DNA of 64,000 bases from Pyricularia pennisetigena (GCF_004337985.1 NC_043742.1:3272176-3336175); one strand, 5' to 3'; positions 32,201 to 46,315 are shown, counted from the first letter of the stretch. Translations and numbers: made by a program. The notes: generated from the letters alone by a model not told the origin.

Positions 32201-32485
32201 GTAAACCAAAACGGGTAAAGGCGAAAATCGTTCTAGGATAAAAAGGAATTTATAAACGAATGACAATAAGCTTACCAGCAAATAACGGAGGTAAAATAAC
32301 GTCCGTAAAACTAGTAAATATAAATAAATACATACTAATCGTAAATTTGGTTTAAAATAAAAAACCAAATATAATTTCCTCCAAAATCCTCCGCATAAAT
32401 AACCCGTTTCCTATCTATTTTTTTTACCCTAATAAACCATATCCTCCATCCGCCGCCAATAATAAATCCAGTAAATAAAATCCTG
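32201..32485 (+). other. 3' end of DUF6589-like gene / intergenic remnant
   Basis: No clear coding; the end of the DUF6589-like frame is uncertain here. The last five bases, TCCTG (32481-32485), are repeated at 52324-52328 and mark the insertion point of the outer gypsy. The sequence is continuous in ancestry with 52329 onwards. Confidence 0.5.
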
Positions 32486-32918
32486 TGTTACGATCAAGGT
32501 ATCGGGTAACCTGTCTTAGGGTAAAATATAGTGGGTTAAAACAACTGAGCGTTTGGACTGGCTAACTGGGGTTTCTTAATAACTGGGGTGAAATTATAAT
32601 TAATTCCTGGGTAGGTAGTCAATTAATTGCTGCTAAATAATCCTAAACTAAATTCTATCTACATAATAATAAACGCGTTTTATACTAACTATATCCCGAA
32701 CGGAATTTCCTTAATTTCACTAAATTAGTAAAATCATTTCCCTTAATCCGTTATAATCTCAAAAAATCATTAAAATTACTTTTTTGGCAATCACGTAAGG
32801 TTACGTAATTTAATCCTTATATAATCCCGTTTCCGTCGGTCAGGTTCCGTGTTTCGTTAAAAGGGGTGTAACCCCGCCTAGCCTTATTGGTACCGGCCCA
32901 ATTTATCTGGTTATAACA
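32486..32918 (-). repeat. Gypsy-2 3' LTR (outer left LTR)
   Basis: 433 bp, TGTTACGATCAAGG...GGTTATAACA on the plus strand, inverse of the Gypsy-1 LTR sense. Left flank TCCTG matches the flank of the outer right LTR. Confidence 0.85.
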
Positions 32919-35900
32919 TCAGGTTTCCTTTCCTTTAACGAAATCCTTTTGGCCTTTAATTAATCCGTATTCCCCTAATCCCTGTTTCGTTTTCCTTTTT
33001 TCCTGGTTAATTTTTCTGCGCCATATTTAATCGTGTAACCAAATTAAAATCTGGTCGTTCGTCGATAAAACGTCGCTTTGCCCTATTTTTTTCTTTTTTA
33101 ACGTCAACGGTGGAAATGCCTTTTTATTCCTCGTGCGAGTTTCGTGGGGTGACCAAATGCGCGGTTTCTCCCCAAAATTCTTTTCGTTATATGGAATATT
33201 TACGTTTTAATCGTCCCGGTTGTAGCGTTTTGGGCTTTTTTTCCGCGAAATTCCGGAGCATTAACCTTTAACATATTCGGATGGAATCCGAATGGAGGCA
33301 GTTAAAAAAACCGCGTCGTGAGATTAATGCGAAAATTAAACGCTTCCGAAAACAAAAACGGATGTGGTTCGAAAAAATAATGCGATCTATATTTCGCGGA
33401 ATCGAGGATTTGGAGGAATTGGATCGGGTGGAACGTAAGGAAGCAAAGCAGGAAAAACGACGACGATCGGCCGAAATTTTTCCTAAAATATCCCTGGAAT
33501 CGCTTTTCCCGGATTCCAGTTTTGCCTGGGATTCATCCTTCCCAATAAATCCTTTAAATCCTTTTGTATTAGATAAAATAAATATTTTCACGCAACATTT
33601 AATCGGTGCGTTGTTTTATTCGGGTATTTTAATTCGTAATATATATTAATCGTTTTTTTATAGGTTTATTTGGTAATATGGTTATAAATCCTGGTCGATC
33701 TTTAATTTTTAGGGATAATAAATGGTGTTTTTTTAAATCGTCCTTTTTTTGGTTAATTTGTTCGCAAATCCAACTCCTAATAATATTGGCGGAATAATTC
33801 CTAACAATTTTGGAAATAATCAAAGGGTTTTCAAATATTTTTTTCGTACCCATAATTTTCCCATTTAATAAAGTATTTTGTTTTACCGTGGTTGCGTTTG
33901 TGGTCCAATATTCGTTCGACGTCGTATATTTCTTTGCGTCGATTTCGATTGTTTTTTATATATTGGTGCCGGGTGCTGCTAATTCCAATAATAATACGTG
34001 AAACGCTGGGTGGATTTTCATAATTCCTGGTAATAACAATTTGTGATTAATTTCGCTAATTTTTCTATCGATTTTGAAAAGTCCAAACTTTTTAAAATTA
34101 AATTTGCTATTTAGTCGTTGTATTTTAATATTACGTCGAATAAAATAAACGTTATTTCTTCCTGGAAAAATGGTCCTTCTATACGATATTAGTCGGCGTA
34201 TTTGGTCATTTTTTCTCGTACGAATTCCAATTTTTGTTGGAATTTTTGGTGGAGTTTTCGTAATTCGTTTGCTTGTTTATCGGTTCGTAGGGCCGTAATC
34301 GTGGTTTTTGGTTCTCCATATACCGTAGGGTTAAATCCGTAATTGGTATAAAACGGGGTCATTTTAGTAAGTTCATTTTTTGAATTATTATATGCGAATT
34401 GTATTATAGGTAATAACCGTACCCAATTATCCTATTTATGGTTTATATAGCATTTTAAATATTGTTTCAATATTTAATTCGTTCGTTTTATTTGTCCGTT
34501 TGTTTGTGGGTAGAATACCGTGGATAATTTATAGTTAATTTTTAGCTGTTTCATTAAAAATTTCCAGAATTTTAATATGAAAAGTTTATTTTTATCCGTA
34601 ATAATATTTTCTGGAAATCCGTGGTTGCTAACAATTATTCGTAAAAATGTATAGGCGATTTATTCGGTATTGCTACTTTTTTTATAAAGTAGGAAATAAA
34701 CGTATTCAATAAGTTTATCCACTATAATTAATATATTATCGTATTTAATTTTAATGAACGGTTTTTCGGAAAGTGGTAATTTGACGATAAAGTCTATTAT
34801 AATGGTTTGCCAGGCCTTATGAGGGGCTGGTAAAAACTGTAAAAACGTGTAAAGTTTGTATTTCGTGGATTTGCTTTTTGCGCATAATTCGCAATTTTTA
34901 ATAGCTTTTCGTACTTTTTATCATGTTTTTTAAAATTGTGGTGCTGTTTTAACCGTTTCCATATTTTGTAAATTCCTTGGTATCCGTGGGTTCTACTTTC
35001 GTAAATTTTCCGTATTTTTTCTGGTATAATTACCGTGTTAATCGTTATAAAATTTCGGTAAATTGGTAAAAGATTTCCGTTATGGTTTACCGTAAAAATT
35101 TTCCGTATTTCCTCGGGTATTATGTTTTTATAATTTGGCTTTTTGTTAAAGGCGTCGGCCCTACTATTTTTAAATCCTTTTCGGTAAATAATTTTAAAAT
35201 GGAATTATGATGGGAATTTTACCCATTTAATCTATCGTTTGTTTAACATTTTGCTAATGGTAAAATGAGTTAAATTTTTGTGGTCCGTATAAATTAACAT
35301 ATTGTATCTAATTCCGGATAACTATAGTTTCCATTTTTCGAATATTCGGATAATAGCTATAAATCTTTTATCGTAAATCTGGTAACTAAATTTCGGTTTA
35401 TATAATTTTTGTGAAAAAAGGCGCAAAAGTGCAGGCGTCCTCTTTTATTTCGTTGGTTAAATTATCTTCCGATTGCATAATCGGATGCGTCGGTTTCGAT
35501 TTCGAAAAATTTCGTTGGATCTGGTATTTTAAGGATCGGTTTTTATGCTATTGCGTTTCGTAGCTGTTCGAAAACTTGCTGTATTTGTTCCGTCCATTAA
35601 AATTTAAAAGCCTTTTTGGTTATATTAGTTAATAAGGTAACGATCGCGCCGTAATTTTTAATAAATGTTTTATAAAAATTCACGAATCCAAAAAATACCC
35701 GGACGTTTTTTACGTTTTATGGTTGGGGCCATTTTTTTACTATTTGGTTTTCTAATTCTTCCATCCTAATTTTTCCAGGGGCGATAATATATTTTAGGAA
35801 ATTAATTTGCTTATTATAAAAAATGCATTTTTCGGGTTTAATTAGATGTTTAACGTTTTATCATTTTTGTTAAACTGTGTAAACGTGTTTCTTATATTTT

Positions 35901-37940
35901 TCCAACGTTTTGGAAAAAATAAGGATATCGTCCAGGTAAATAACGATAAAAATATTAAAACATTCCTTAAAAACGTAGTTAATTATAGTTTAAAAAGTTG
36001 CGGGGCGTTTATAAAACCGAAAAGTATTATCAAATATTCGTAATATTTTCGTTTGGTACAAAATGCTATTTTCCATTTTTCGCCTTCCTTTATACGGATT
36101 AAATTATATATTTTTTCAAAATTTAATATCGTAAACTATTATATTTAGTAAAGCATATTTCGAGATTTTCTTATTAGTGGGAGCGAGTAACAATTTCTTA
36201 TTATAATAACGTTTAGCTGTCTATAATTAACGTATAATCGTAATTTTTTCGTTTTTTTGGTACGAAAAGGATTGGGTATCCTGCTAATAATATTGATAAT
36301 TTAATATAACTTTTTTTGAATTTTTTTGCGAAATATTCGTTTGAAACCTCCATTTATATCGGGTTTAAACCGTATATTTTATAGAACTTTGGTTGGGTTC
36401 CTTTTTTTATAATATTTCGTCGTCAAACGGACTGTGCTCGGGTAATCTTATTTCGAGTTTTTGGTTAAATAATCGTGTATAATTTGGTTATTTTTTTAAG
36501 ATTTTGCCGTTTTTGGTTTGTTTTTTCGTAATTGGTATTATATTACCAGATCGGTTTTGGCCTGGAAATAATCGCTTTTTTTCCAATGTTAGTACCGGGG
36601 TTGGTCGTCCTTCCTATAAATACGCCATTTGCTTTTTTTCAGTTTTTCCGTACCCCATGTTTCCTATATAAACCCTACTGTATTGGAAGTCGTTTAATAA
36701 CTAGGTGTTTTTCCCATTAAATTTGGCTTATAATCCAATTTATCCGGGGGTTGTTTTGTCTAAACCAGGGAATCCCTAAATTTATATTTTTATTCCCTAT
36801 TTCCGTAATATTTAAAATAATTTGTTTTTTTCGTCCATAGTTTTCCATCCAAAAATATACGGTTTCTATTTCGATGGTACCGTTCCCGTATAAAATTGCC
36901 TTTCCTTTTACGGTTTATAGTCGATATAGTTTTTTTTTTATTATTAAGGTATTCGTCGTTTTTTTACGATTTTTGGAGAAATGTGATTACCTTATACTCC
37001 GCTGTTAAAAAGCGTTCGTATAGGTTTTCCATTGAATCGTATATTTAGGAATATATGTTCGTATGCTGTTTTCGTGGTTTGCGTAACGTTTAAAGCTTTT
37101 TACTCCGTATTTGTTGCTACCGTTTGGTACCTTATACCGTTTAACTGTTTTAATTTTTTAATTTGCTGGATTCGCGTCGTAGGTCTTGATTTTTTTTATT
37201 TCGGGGCGTATAATTGTTTTTAATTTTAATTTTATTAAATCGGTGCCCTATTGGTGCAGGCGTTTTTCGTGCGTCTGTAGATATTTTGTTGTCCTTAACG
37301 TTGGGGTTCCACACGATTTTGGTTATGGGTGCGGGTCCGGGTTATCGTAATTTTATTTCGTATTATGCCTGTGTTTTGGTTAATATATGTATTTTGCAAA
37401 TATTTCGAGTACATTCGTATTATAGGAACTGTTTTTGGTTACAATATACCATAAAATAATCGTTATAAAGGGTAAAAATTACGGCTGGTTCGGTGTTAAA
37501 TCTTATTTTAATTTCCCAATTGGGTAATTTAATAATGGTATATATTTCGTGGATATTTGTCGTTTTGCGTCGTCGTGGGAAAAAATCGTGGACTATTTTT
37601 TTATTAAAATGCAATCCGCAATTGTTTCGAAAATATTTTGCCCAAAAGATTTTTATATGTTTGGGATATTTGGTATCCAAAACTGGGTGGTTACCAAAAA
37701 TTGGATTAATTGGTCCTATACGGTTTTGTATTTATATTCGAAATGGTACTCCGGGAAATTGCAATAATTGGTCGTTTCGGTACAAATCGATAAGTTTTTT
37801 TTCGTATATATGGGGGTTGTTTTCCCTTATTGCATTATATAGGTCTGGGTATATAATCTTTTTTTCGCTAAATTCGTCCTTTACTTCGTTATTGGATTCG
37901 TTCGTTAGGGTTTATTAAATCATTCGGATGCGGTGGGTTT
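32919..37940 (-). pseudogene. Gypsy-2 pol (protease to integrase/chromodomain), degraded
   Basis: Minus-strand gypsy coding, C-terminal part first. The 33268-33650 stretch carries the extreme C-terminal extension shared with 38850-39089 and 45106-45396. The chromodomain/integrase-tail region lies near 33700-34150, the integrase core region near 34300-34800, RNase H near 35200-35560, RT near 35700-36350, and the protease-proximal region with the DTKYPKHIKIFWAKYF block near 37680-37620. Stops are abundant. It ends abruptly at 37940 within the gag-pro region (GGTGGGTTT), where the next LTR begins. Gag and 5' LTR of this copy are absent here. Confidence 0.75.
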
Positions 37941-39120
37941 TGTTACGATCAAGGTATCGGGTAACCTGTTCCTAGGGTAAAATACAATGGGTTAAAGCAA
38001 CTAAGCGTCTGGACTGGGTAACTGGGGTTCCTCAATAATTGGGGTAAAATTATAATCGATTCCTGGGTAGGTAATAAGTTAATTGCTGCTAAACAATCCT
38101 AAGCTAAGTTTTATTTACATAGCAATAAACGTATCCTTAAATAGTCCGTTATCCTGGGTGTAATTTGTATAATATATCCCATAGTCGGCATATTATTTAT
38201 TCTATTATAATTAATATATAATATATTAATTATATCGTTTTTTGGCGGTTACGTGGGGTCACGTAATTTTTTATATAATTCTACTTCCTATCGGTCGGTG
38301 TTTTCTTTGGTCGAATGTCGTTAAAAAAGGTGTAACCCCGCCTGGCCTTATAGTACCGACCTATTTTATTTGGTCGTAATGTTAAATCTCCTTTTCCTTA
38401 GCCAAATCCCTTTGGCTTTTAAATAATTTATATTCCCCTAATTTTTGTTTCTATTTCCATATTTTCTCTTTACTAACCTTTTTACACCATATCCAATTGC
38501 GTAATTAAAATTCATAATCGCACCTCCACCGCTCGTCGCAACGATTTACTTTTTATGCTTTTTTTTCGGCGGTCGAAATGCTTTTTTATTCTGCTTACGA
38601 ATCGCAGGGGATCGCGAAATACGTTACTTCGCCTCGAAATCCCTTTCGTTATATCAATTGTATTCGCCTGGGTCGCTCGCGATACAATATTATAAATATT
38701 TCCCGAAAACAATTGTATAAAATCGCGGCCTAATATTTAAAATTTAAATTTAAATTGGAGGCGGCGGAGGAAAAAATTCATCGATTGCGTAAATAAAAAA
38801 AAATATGGTTTGAAAAATAATAAGGGCGGTTCGTCGCGGTATCGACAGTTTGGAAAAATTGGATCGAATCGAACGTAAAAAGGCAAAACAGGAGGAACGG
38901 CGGCGATCGGCCGAAATTTTTCCTAAAATATTTTTGGAATCGCTTTTTCCGGATTCCAATTTTACCTGGAATTCGTTTTTCCCAATAGGTCCTTTAAATC
39001 CTTTTTTGTTAAATAAGGTAAATATTTTTACGCAACATTCGGTCGGTAAATTGTTTTATTCGTGGGTTTTGGTTTGTGGTATATATTAATCATTTTTTTA
39101 TAAATTCGTTTAATTGTATG
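37941..39120 (-). mobile_element. Gypsy-3, left part (3' LTR plus 3' interior)
   Basis: LTR 37941-38381 followed by 3' interior matching 32919-33650. A purine-rich tract lies next to the LTR on the minus strand. Interrupted after GTATG (39116-39120) by Gypsy-1 and resumes at 46316. Left flank GGTTT has no matching copy on the right side of the block. Confidence 0.8.
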
Positions 39121-39575
39121 TGTTACGACCAGACAAGATGGGTCGGTACCAATGAGGCCAGGCGGGGTCACACCCCTCCTAACGACACTCGCCCAAAGAA
39201 ATCACCGACAACAAAATATCGATTACCTAAGGGAGAAGTCACGTAACGCCACGTAATCGCCAAAAAGGTGATCTCAATAATCTTTAAAAGATCACAACAG
39301 ATTAGGCGAAATGATTTTTGCGATTTGTGACAAATTAAGGGAAATCATATTCGGAACATAATTTATATAAAACACGTTTATTACTATATAAATAAATTCG
39401 ATTTTAGGATTATTTAGCAGCAATTAAACTTTAATTAACCTTAATATTTATTTGAAAACGATTATAATTTTACCCCAATTATTAAAAACCCCAATTACCC
39501 AGTTAAAACGCTTAATTGCTTCAACCCACTGTATTTTACCCTAAAAACAGGTTACCCGATACCTTAATCGTAATA
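39121..39575 (+). repeat. Gypsy-1 5' LTR
   Basis: TGTTACGACC...ATCGTAATA. A TATA element (TTTATATAAAAC) sits about 240 bp in. Compared with the 3' LTR, nearly all differences are transitions. The outer half is in the less mutated state here, the inner half in the more AT state. Confidence 0.9.
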
Positions 39576-39739
39576 TTTTAATTGCTCTTATTTAATATTT
39601 TGCTTTAAAGCATACCGAATAGTATCGCCGAAACAATATCTTTTAACAAAACCACCCCTTAAACCCCTTTTACCACTAACGCTCCGGCCAGCGCTAACGT
39701 TTTGCGTTAAATGGTCGCGACGCTTTAAGCAAAAAATCG

Positions 39740-40640
39740 ACAATTCCAGGAACGAATGACCGAATAAATTAATCGAACCAATAGGAATTATATTAAATAC
39801 CTTTTACCATTACCTTATAATAGCACCCCAAATACCCTGCAGGGATTCCTTACGGGAACCCGGGCTTACCTTCATTTCAATAAAAACAATTTCGATAATA
39901 ACGCAAAAAAGGTTACTTACGCAGTTTCGCTATTAAAGGGCGATACGCTTACCTGGTTCGAACCAATCCTACGAAATTATTTGGACTACAATAAAAAAAA
40001 AAACCGTAAAATTAAAACCAACCGCATTTTCGACGATTACGAGAATTTCGAAAAATGTTTTAGGGGAATATTCGGCAGCCCAAACGAGGAACGCATAGCT
40101 AAGCGTAAATTGGTACGCTTTACCCAAACCAAGTCGGTATCCAAATATACCAGTAAATTTCGACAAATTACCGCCAAACTACCATGGGGCCCCGAAACCC
40201 TAATAGCACGTTTTTATACGGGATTTAAAAAAAAAGTTAAAAACGAATTTATTAAAAAAGAACGACCCGATACTTTAGCCGAATACGTAAAGCTAGCAGT
40301 TAAAATCGATAACCGATTTTACGAACGGAAATTGGAACGACGCGAAGGATGCAGCGTATAAGGGCCAATTTTACGATAAACTAATACGGGACGCAAATAC
40401 CAATACCCCAAACCGTTTCGCCAGTATAATATTTCCTACGGAATATATAACGGATTTATAAACCTTAACGCGACCCAATATAAAAAACCGCGCAAGGATC
40501 CCAAAAATGGTAAATGTTTTAAATGCGAAAAACTAGGACATATAGCCAAATTTTGTCCCCAAAGCACTCCGGACCTACACCCCGATTCCAAAAAACCACG
40601 AGGATTAAATACCATTACCTACTAACAAATACCACCGGAT
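39740..40640 (+). pseudogene. Gypsy gag with CCHC zinc knuckle
   Basis: The open stretch 39981-40361 (126 codons) reads as a Retrotrans_gag domain: NFEKCFRGIFGSPNEERIAK, then KYTSKFRQITAKLPWG and LIARFYTGFKKKVKNEF, the usual late gag helices. After a frame change comes GKCFKCEKLGHIAKFCP at about 40510-40560, a complete C-x2-C-x4-H-x4-C zinc knuckle that binds the genomic RNA. The upstream gag part near 39770-39970 contains stops. The homologous minus-strand gag at 50600-51870 has the knuckle His changed to Tyr. Confidence 0.85.
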
Positions 40641-40899
40641 TAACACAATTTAAAAAGCTGGACCATATATTACGACGATAATTGCATAATCCATAACAAC
40701 GTAAAAATGGACGCAGGATAATACCTACAAAAACCTAAAAGCATTCGGATTTTAGCAGTAGGAAACCGTGTATTTATTAAAACCAAACCACCGGTATAAT
40801 TACGCAGGCAAAACGCCAAATTACCCGAATTTACGGAATTAAATACCTTAAAAAAATTAAAATTAAAACCATTGGGACAAACCCACCGCATCCGAATAA

Positions 40900-43800
40900 T
40901 TTAACAAACCCTAACGGACGAATTTAATAACGAGTTAAAAAACGAACCTAGCGAAAAAAAAATTATATCTTCAAACCTATACAGTACAGCAAGGGAAAAC
41001 AACCCCTATATATATGAGAAAAAACTCATCGATTTATACCGAAACGACTAATTAGTGCAATTTCCCGGAATACCATTTCGAATATAGATACAAAACCCTA
41101 TAAAATTAATCGATCCTATTTTCGGAAACCACCCAATTTTGGATACCAAATATCCCAAACACATAAAAATCTTTTAAGCAAAATGTTTTCGAAACAACTG
41201 CGGATTACATTTTAGCAAAAAAATAGTCCACAATTTCTTCCCACGACGACGCAAAATAACAGGCATCCACGAAATATATACCACCATTAAATTACCCAAT
41301 TGGGAAATCAAAATAAAATTTAATACCGAACCAGCGGTAATCTTTACTTTTTATAACGACTACTTTATAATATGCTACAACCAAAAACAATTCCCATAAT
41401 ACGAATGCACCCGAAGCATTTGCAAAATACATATGTTAGCCAAAACACAGGCATGGCACGAAACGAAATTACGATAACTAAAACCCGCACCCATAACCAG
41501 AATTGTGTGGAACCCCAACGTTAAAAATAACGAAATACCTACAAACGCACGAAAAACGCCTGCACCAATAGGGCACCGATTTAATAAAGTCAACGTTAAA
41601 AACAGCTATACGCCCCGAAATAAGAAAAATAAGGACCCACGACGCGAGTCCAACAAGCCAAAAAATTAGGACAGCTAAACGGTACAGGGTACCAAACGGT
41701 AGCAATAAAAACGGAATAAAGAACCCTAAACGCCACGCAAACCACGAAGGTAGCACACGAACACATATTCCTAAATATACGATTTAATGGAAAACCCATA
41801 CGAGCGCTTTTTAATAGCGGAGCATAAAGCAACTACATTTCTCCAAAAATCGTGAAAAAACGACGAATATTTTGGCGATAAAAGGAAAAACTATATCAAT
41901 TACAAACCGTAAAAAGAAAGGCAATTTTATACGGGAACGGTACCATCGAAATAAAAACCGTACACTTTTGGATAGAAAGCTATGGACGAAAGGAATAAAT
42001 CATTTTGGATATTACGGAAATAAAAAACAAAAACATAATTTTAAAAATTCCTTAATTTAAAAGGAGCAACCCCCGGATAAATTGGATTACAGGCCAAATT
42101 TAATAGGAAAAACACCTAATTATTAAACGATTTCCAGTATAGCAGGGTTTATACAGGAAATATAGGGCACGGAAGGACCAAATAAAACAAATGGCGTACC
42201 TATAGGAAGGACGACCAACCCCGGAACTAATATCGGAAAAAAAGCAATTATCTACAGGCTAAAACCGATCCAATTATATAATATAAACCACGAAAAAACA
42301 GACCAAAAACGGCAAAATCCCAGAAAAATACCAAAATTATATACGACTGTTTAACCAAAAACTCGAAACAGGATTACCCGAGCACAGTCCGTTCGACCAC
42401 GAAATACCATTAAAAAAAGGAACTTAACCAAAATTCCACAAAATATACGGTTTAAATCCGACACAAATGGAAGCTTTAAACGAATATTTCGCGGAAAGCT
42501 TTAAAAAAGGCTATATTAAACCATCGACATTACCAGCAGGATACCTAATCCTTTTCGTACCAAAGAAAAACGGAAAATTATAATTATACGTAAATTATAA
42601 ATAATTAAACGATATTACAATAAAAAATTGCTATCCGTTCCCACTAATAGGAGAATTTCGAAACATATTTTACTAAATATAATGGTTTACGACATTAAAC
42701 TTTAAAAAAACATACAATTTAATCCGTATAAAGGAAGGCGAGGAATGGAAAATAGCATTTCGCACCAGACGAAAATATTACGAATACCTGGTAATGCTTT
42801 TCGGTTTTACCAACGCCCCCGCAACTTTTTAAACCATAATTAACTACGTTATTAGGGAATATTTAAACATTTTTATCGTTGTTTACCTGGACGATATCTT
42901 TATTTTTTCCAAAACGTTGGAAAAATACAAAAAATACGTCCATATAATTTTACAAAAGCTACAAAACGTTAAACTTTTAATTAAACCCGAAAAATGCATT
43001 TTTTACAGCAAGCAAATTAATTTCCTAGGATATATTATCGCCCCTGGAAAAATTAGGATGGAAAAATCAAAAATCCAAACAATAAAGGAATAGCCCCAAC
43101 TATAGAACGTAAAAAACGTTCGGGCATTTTTTGGATTCGTAAACTTTTATAAAAAATTTATTAAGGGTTACGGCGCGATCGCCACCCTATTGACCAATAT
43201 AACCAAAAAGGATTTAAAATTCCAATGGACGGAATAAATACAGCAAGCTTTCGAACAATTACGAGATGCAATAGTATAAAAACCGATTTTTAAGATATTA
43301 GACCTAACGAAACCTTTCGAAATCGAAACCGACGCATCCGATTACGCAATCGGAGGACAATTTAACCAACGAAACGAAAAAGGACGCCTGCACCTTTGCG
43401 CCTTTTTTTCACAAAAATTACATAAACCAAAACTTAATTACCAAATCCACGATAAAAAACTTATAGTTATTATCCGAGCATTTAAAAAATGGAAACCACA
43501 ATTATCCGGAACTAAATACGAAATATTAATTTATACGGACCATAAAAACCTGACCCATTTCACCATTAATAAAATATTAAACAAACGATAAATTAAATAG
43601 GCAAAATTCCTATTAGAATTCCATTTTAAAATTATTTACCGAAAAGGAATAGAAAATAGTAGGGCCGACGCCTTTAGCAAAAAACCAGATTATAAAAACA
43701 TAATACCCGAAAAAATACGGAAAATCCTTACGGTAAACGACAACGGAAACCTTTTACCAATTCACCGAAGTTTTATAACGACCAACACGGTAACTACACC

Positions 43801-45130
43801 AAAAAAAATACGGAAAATCCACGAAAACAAAACTTACGGATACCAAGGGATTTCCAAAACATGGAAACGGCTAAAACAGCACCATAATTTTAAAAAAATA
43901 CGACAAAAAGTACGAAAAGCCATTAAAAACTGCGAATTTTGCGCAAAAAGCAAATCCGCCAAATACAAGTTTTACGGGCTTTTACAACCTTTACCAGCCC
44001 CTAATAAGGCCTGGTAAACCATTATAATAAACTTTATCGTTAAACTACCACCTTCCGAAAAACCATTTATTAAAACTAAATACGATAGCATATTAATTAT
44101 AGTGGATAAATTTACTAAATACGCCTACTTCCTACCCTATAAAGAAAATAGCAACGCCGAAAAAATCGCCTACATATTCCTACGAGTAATTATCAGCAAC
44201 CACGGACTTCCAAAAAACATTATCACGGATAAAAATAAGTTTTTTACATCAAAATTCTGGAAATTTCTGATGGAACAGCTAGGAACCGACCATAAACTAT
44301 TTACAACATTCCACCCACAGATAGATGGACAAATAGAACGAGCAAACCAGACACTGGAACAATACCTAAGATGCTATGTGAACCACAAGCAGGACAACTG
44401 GATAACCCCGTTCTATGCCAACTACGGATTTAACCCTACGGCATATGGAGAACCAAGAACCACGACTACGGCCCCACGAGCCGATAAACAAACAAACGAA
44501 TTACGAAAACTCCACCAAAAACTCCAACAGGAATTGGAATTCGTACGAAGAAAAATGACCAAATACGCCAACCAGTATCGGATAAAGGGACTATCCTTCC
44601 AAAAGGGAAATAGCGTTTACTTTATTCGGCGTAATATTAAAACATAACGACCAAATAGCAAATTTAATTACAAAAAATTTGGACCTTTTAAAATCGACAA
44701 AAAAATTAGCGAAACCAATTACAAACTATTATTACCAGGAATTATAAAAATCCACCCAACGTTCCACGTATTATTATTGGAACCAGTACCACCCGGTACC
44801 AATACATAAAAAATAATCGAAATCGATAAAGAAAAAATATACGACGTCGAACGAATACTGGACCATAAACGCAACCACGGTAAAACAAAATATTTTATTA
44901 AATGGGAAAACTACGGACACGAAAAAAATATTTAGGAACCCTTTAACCATTTCCAAAATTGCTAAAAACCATTCCGTTAATATTACTAAAAATTGGATCT
45001 GCGAACAAATTAACCAAAAAAAAAAGGACGACCTAAAAAAATACCACCTATTATTTCCAAAAGCTAAGGATCGACCAGGATTTAAAACCACACCATTAAA
45101 CGAATTTATAAAAAAAAACGATTAACACAT
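40900..45130 (+). pseudogene. Gypsy pol (protease, RT, RNase H, integrase, chromodomain)
   Basis: Protease region near 41060-41400 (NHPILDTKYPKH and following). RT starts near 42470 (MEALNEYFAESFKKGYI), with [11 protein letters not shown] near 42800-42835 and the active site VVYLDDIFIFS at about 42878-42910 (YLDD, tyrosine codon at 42884). RNase H has FEIETDASDYAIGGQF near 43316-43365. The integrase has a C-x2-C zinc end (CEFCAKSKS near 43931), then the open block 44102-44647 with DKFTKYAYFLPY, GLPKNIITDKNKFFTS, and HPQIDGQIERANQTLEQYL, so D, D and E are all visible. The chromodomain is YDVERILDHKRNHGK...YFIKWENYG at 44838-44900. The C-terminal extension runs to about 45400. RIP stops break the frame. 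Confidence 0.9.
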
Positions 45131-45860
45131 ACCAATAAACCAGAATATACGGACAAAAACAATTTACCGACCGAATATTGCGCAAAAACATTTATCTTAT
45201 CCAATAAAAAAGGATTTAAAGGACCCATCGGGAAGGTCGAATCCCAAATAAAATTAGAATCCGGAAAAAGCGATTCGAATAATATTTTAGGAAAAACTTC
45301 GGACGATCGCCGCCGCTCCTCCTGCTTTACCTTTTTACGTTCCACGCGATCCAATTCCTCCAAATCATTAATCCCGCGAAATATAGCTCGTATCATTTTT
45401 TTAAACTACAGTTTTTTTTATTTTCGCAAACGAAGCAATTTCGCCTGCTGCGCGTAAATTTGCTTTTTAAACGTTTTAACTTCCGCATCCAATTTCGAAT
45501 GCTAGCGACTAATATAACGGATTTAAACAGCGGACAAACCCAATACGTCGTAACCAAAACGGTTGGAACGAACGTATTCCATATAACGAGTAAAATCCTG
45601 CGGAAACACCTAACAAAATGTTACGCCCTTAGTATAACAGGGACTGCAGGAAAGCATTTCGACAATGTCGGTCGATAATAGGGAAAAAAGGAAAACGTGG
45701 CGACGTTTTGTCGACGAACGACCAGATTTTAATTTGGTTACGCGATTAAATATGGCGCAAAAAGGTTAATAAGGAAAAAATATGGAAACAAAAACAAAAA
45801 TTAGGGGAGTATAAACTATTTAAAAGCCAAAGGGATTTGGCCAAAAAAAGGGAGACCTAA
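45131..45860 (+). other. Gypsy-1 3' interior and polypurine tract
   Basis: It carries a conserved charged C-terminal extension (KSDSNNILGKTSDDRRRSS near 45262-45320, shared with all gypsy copies here), then non-coding sequence. A polypurine tract (AAAAAAAGGGAGA, about 45843-45855) immediately precedes the 3' LTR. Confidence 0.65.
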
Positions 45861-46315
45861 TGTTACGACCAGATAAAATAGGTCGGTACCAATAAGGCCA
45901 GGCGGGGTCACACCCTTCCTAACGATATTCGCCCAAAGAAATCACCGACAACAAAATATCGATTACTTAAGGGAGAAATTACGTAACGCCACGTAATCGC
46001 CAAAAAGGTGATTTTAATAATCCTTAAAAAATTATAACAAATTAGGCGAAGTGATTTTTGCGATTTGTGATAAATTAAAGGAGATTACATTCGGAATATA
46101 ATTTATATAAGGCACGTTTATTACCATGTAAATAGATTCGATTTTAGGATTGTTTAGCAGCAATTAAACTTTAATTAACTTTAATATTTACTTAAGAACG
46201 ATTATAATTTCACCCCAGTTATTAAGAACCCCAGTTACCCAGTCAAGACGCTCAGTTGCTTCAACCCACTGTATTTTACCCTAAGAACAGGTTACCCGAT
46301 ACCTTGATCGTAACA
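45861..46315 (+). repeat. Gypsy-1 3' LTR
   Basis: 455 bp, same length as the 5' LTR. The start (interior-proximal) is the more AT-mutated version and the end (flank-proximal) the less mutated version, the mirror image of the 5' LTR. Confidence 0.9.

Larger units (their letters stand above)
39121..46315 (+). mobile_element. Gypsy-1, full-length Ty3/gypsy chromovirus-type element
   Basis: 7195 bp with 455-bp LTRs at both ends and perfect GTATG target duplication (39116-39120, 46316-46320). Coding order is gag, zinc knuckle, protease, RT, RNase H, integrase, chromodomain. It is the youngest element of the stack: it interrupts Gypsy-3, and keeps a 181-codon open integrase stretch, though RIP stops are present throughout. 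Confidence 0.93.

Noticed and set aside
36532..37918. Several plus-strand ORFs (hydrophobic, membrane-like)
   Set aside because: Antisense shadows of the minus-strand gypsy pol; their hydrophobicity reflects the complement of a Lys/Asn-rich coding strand.
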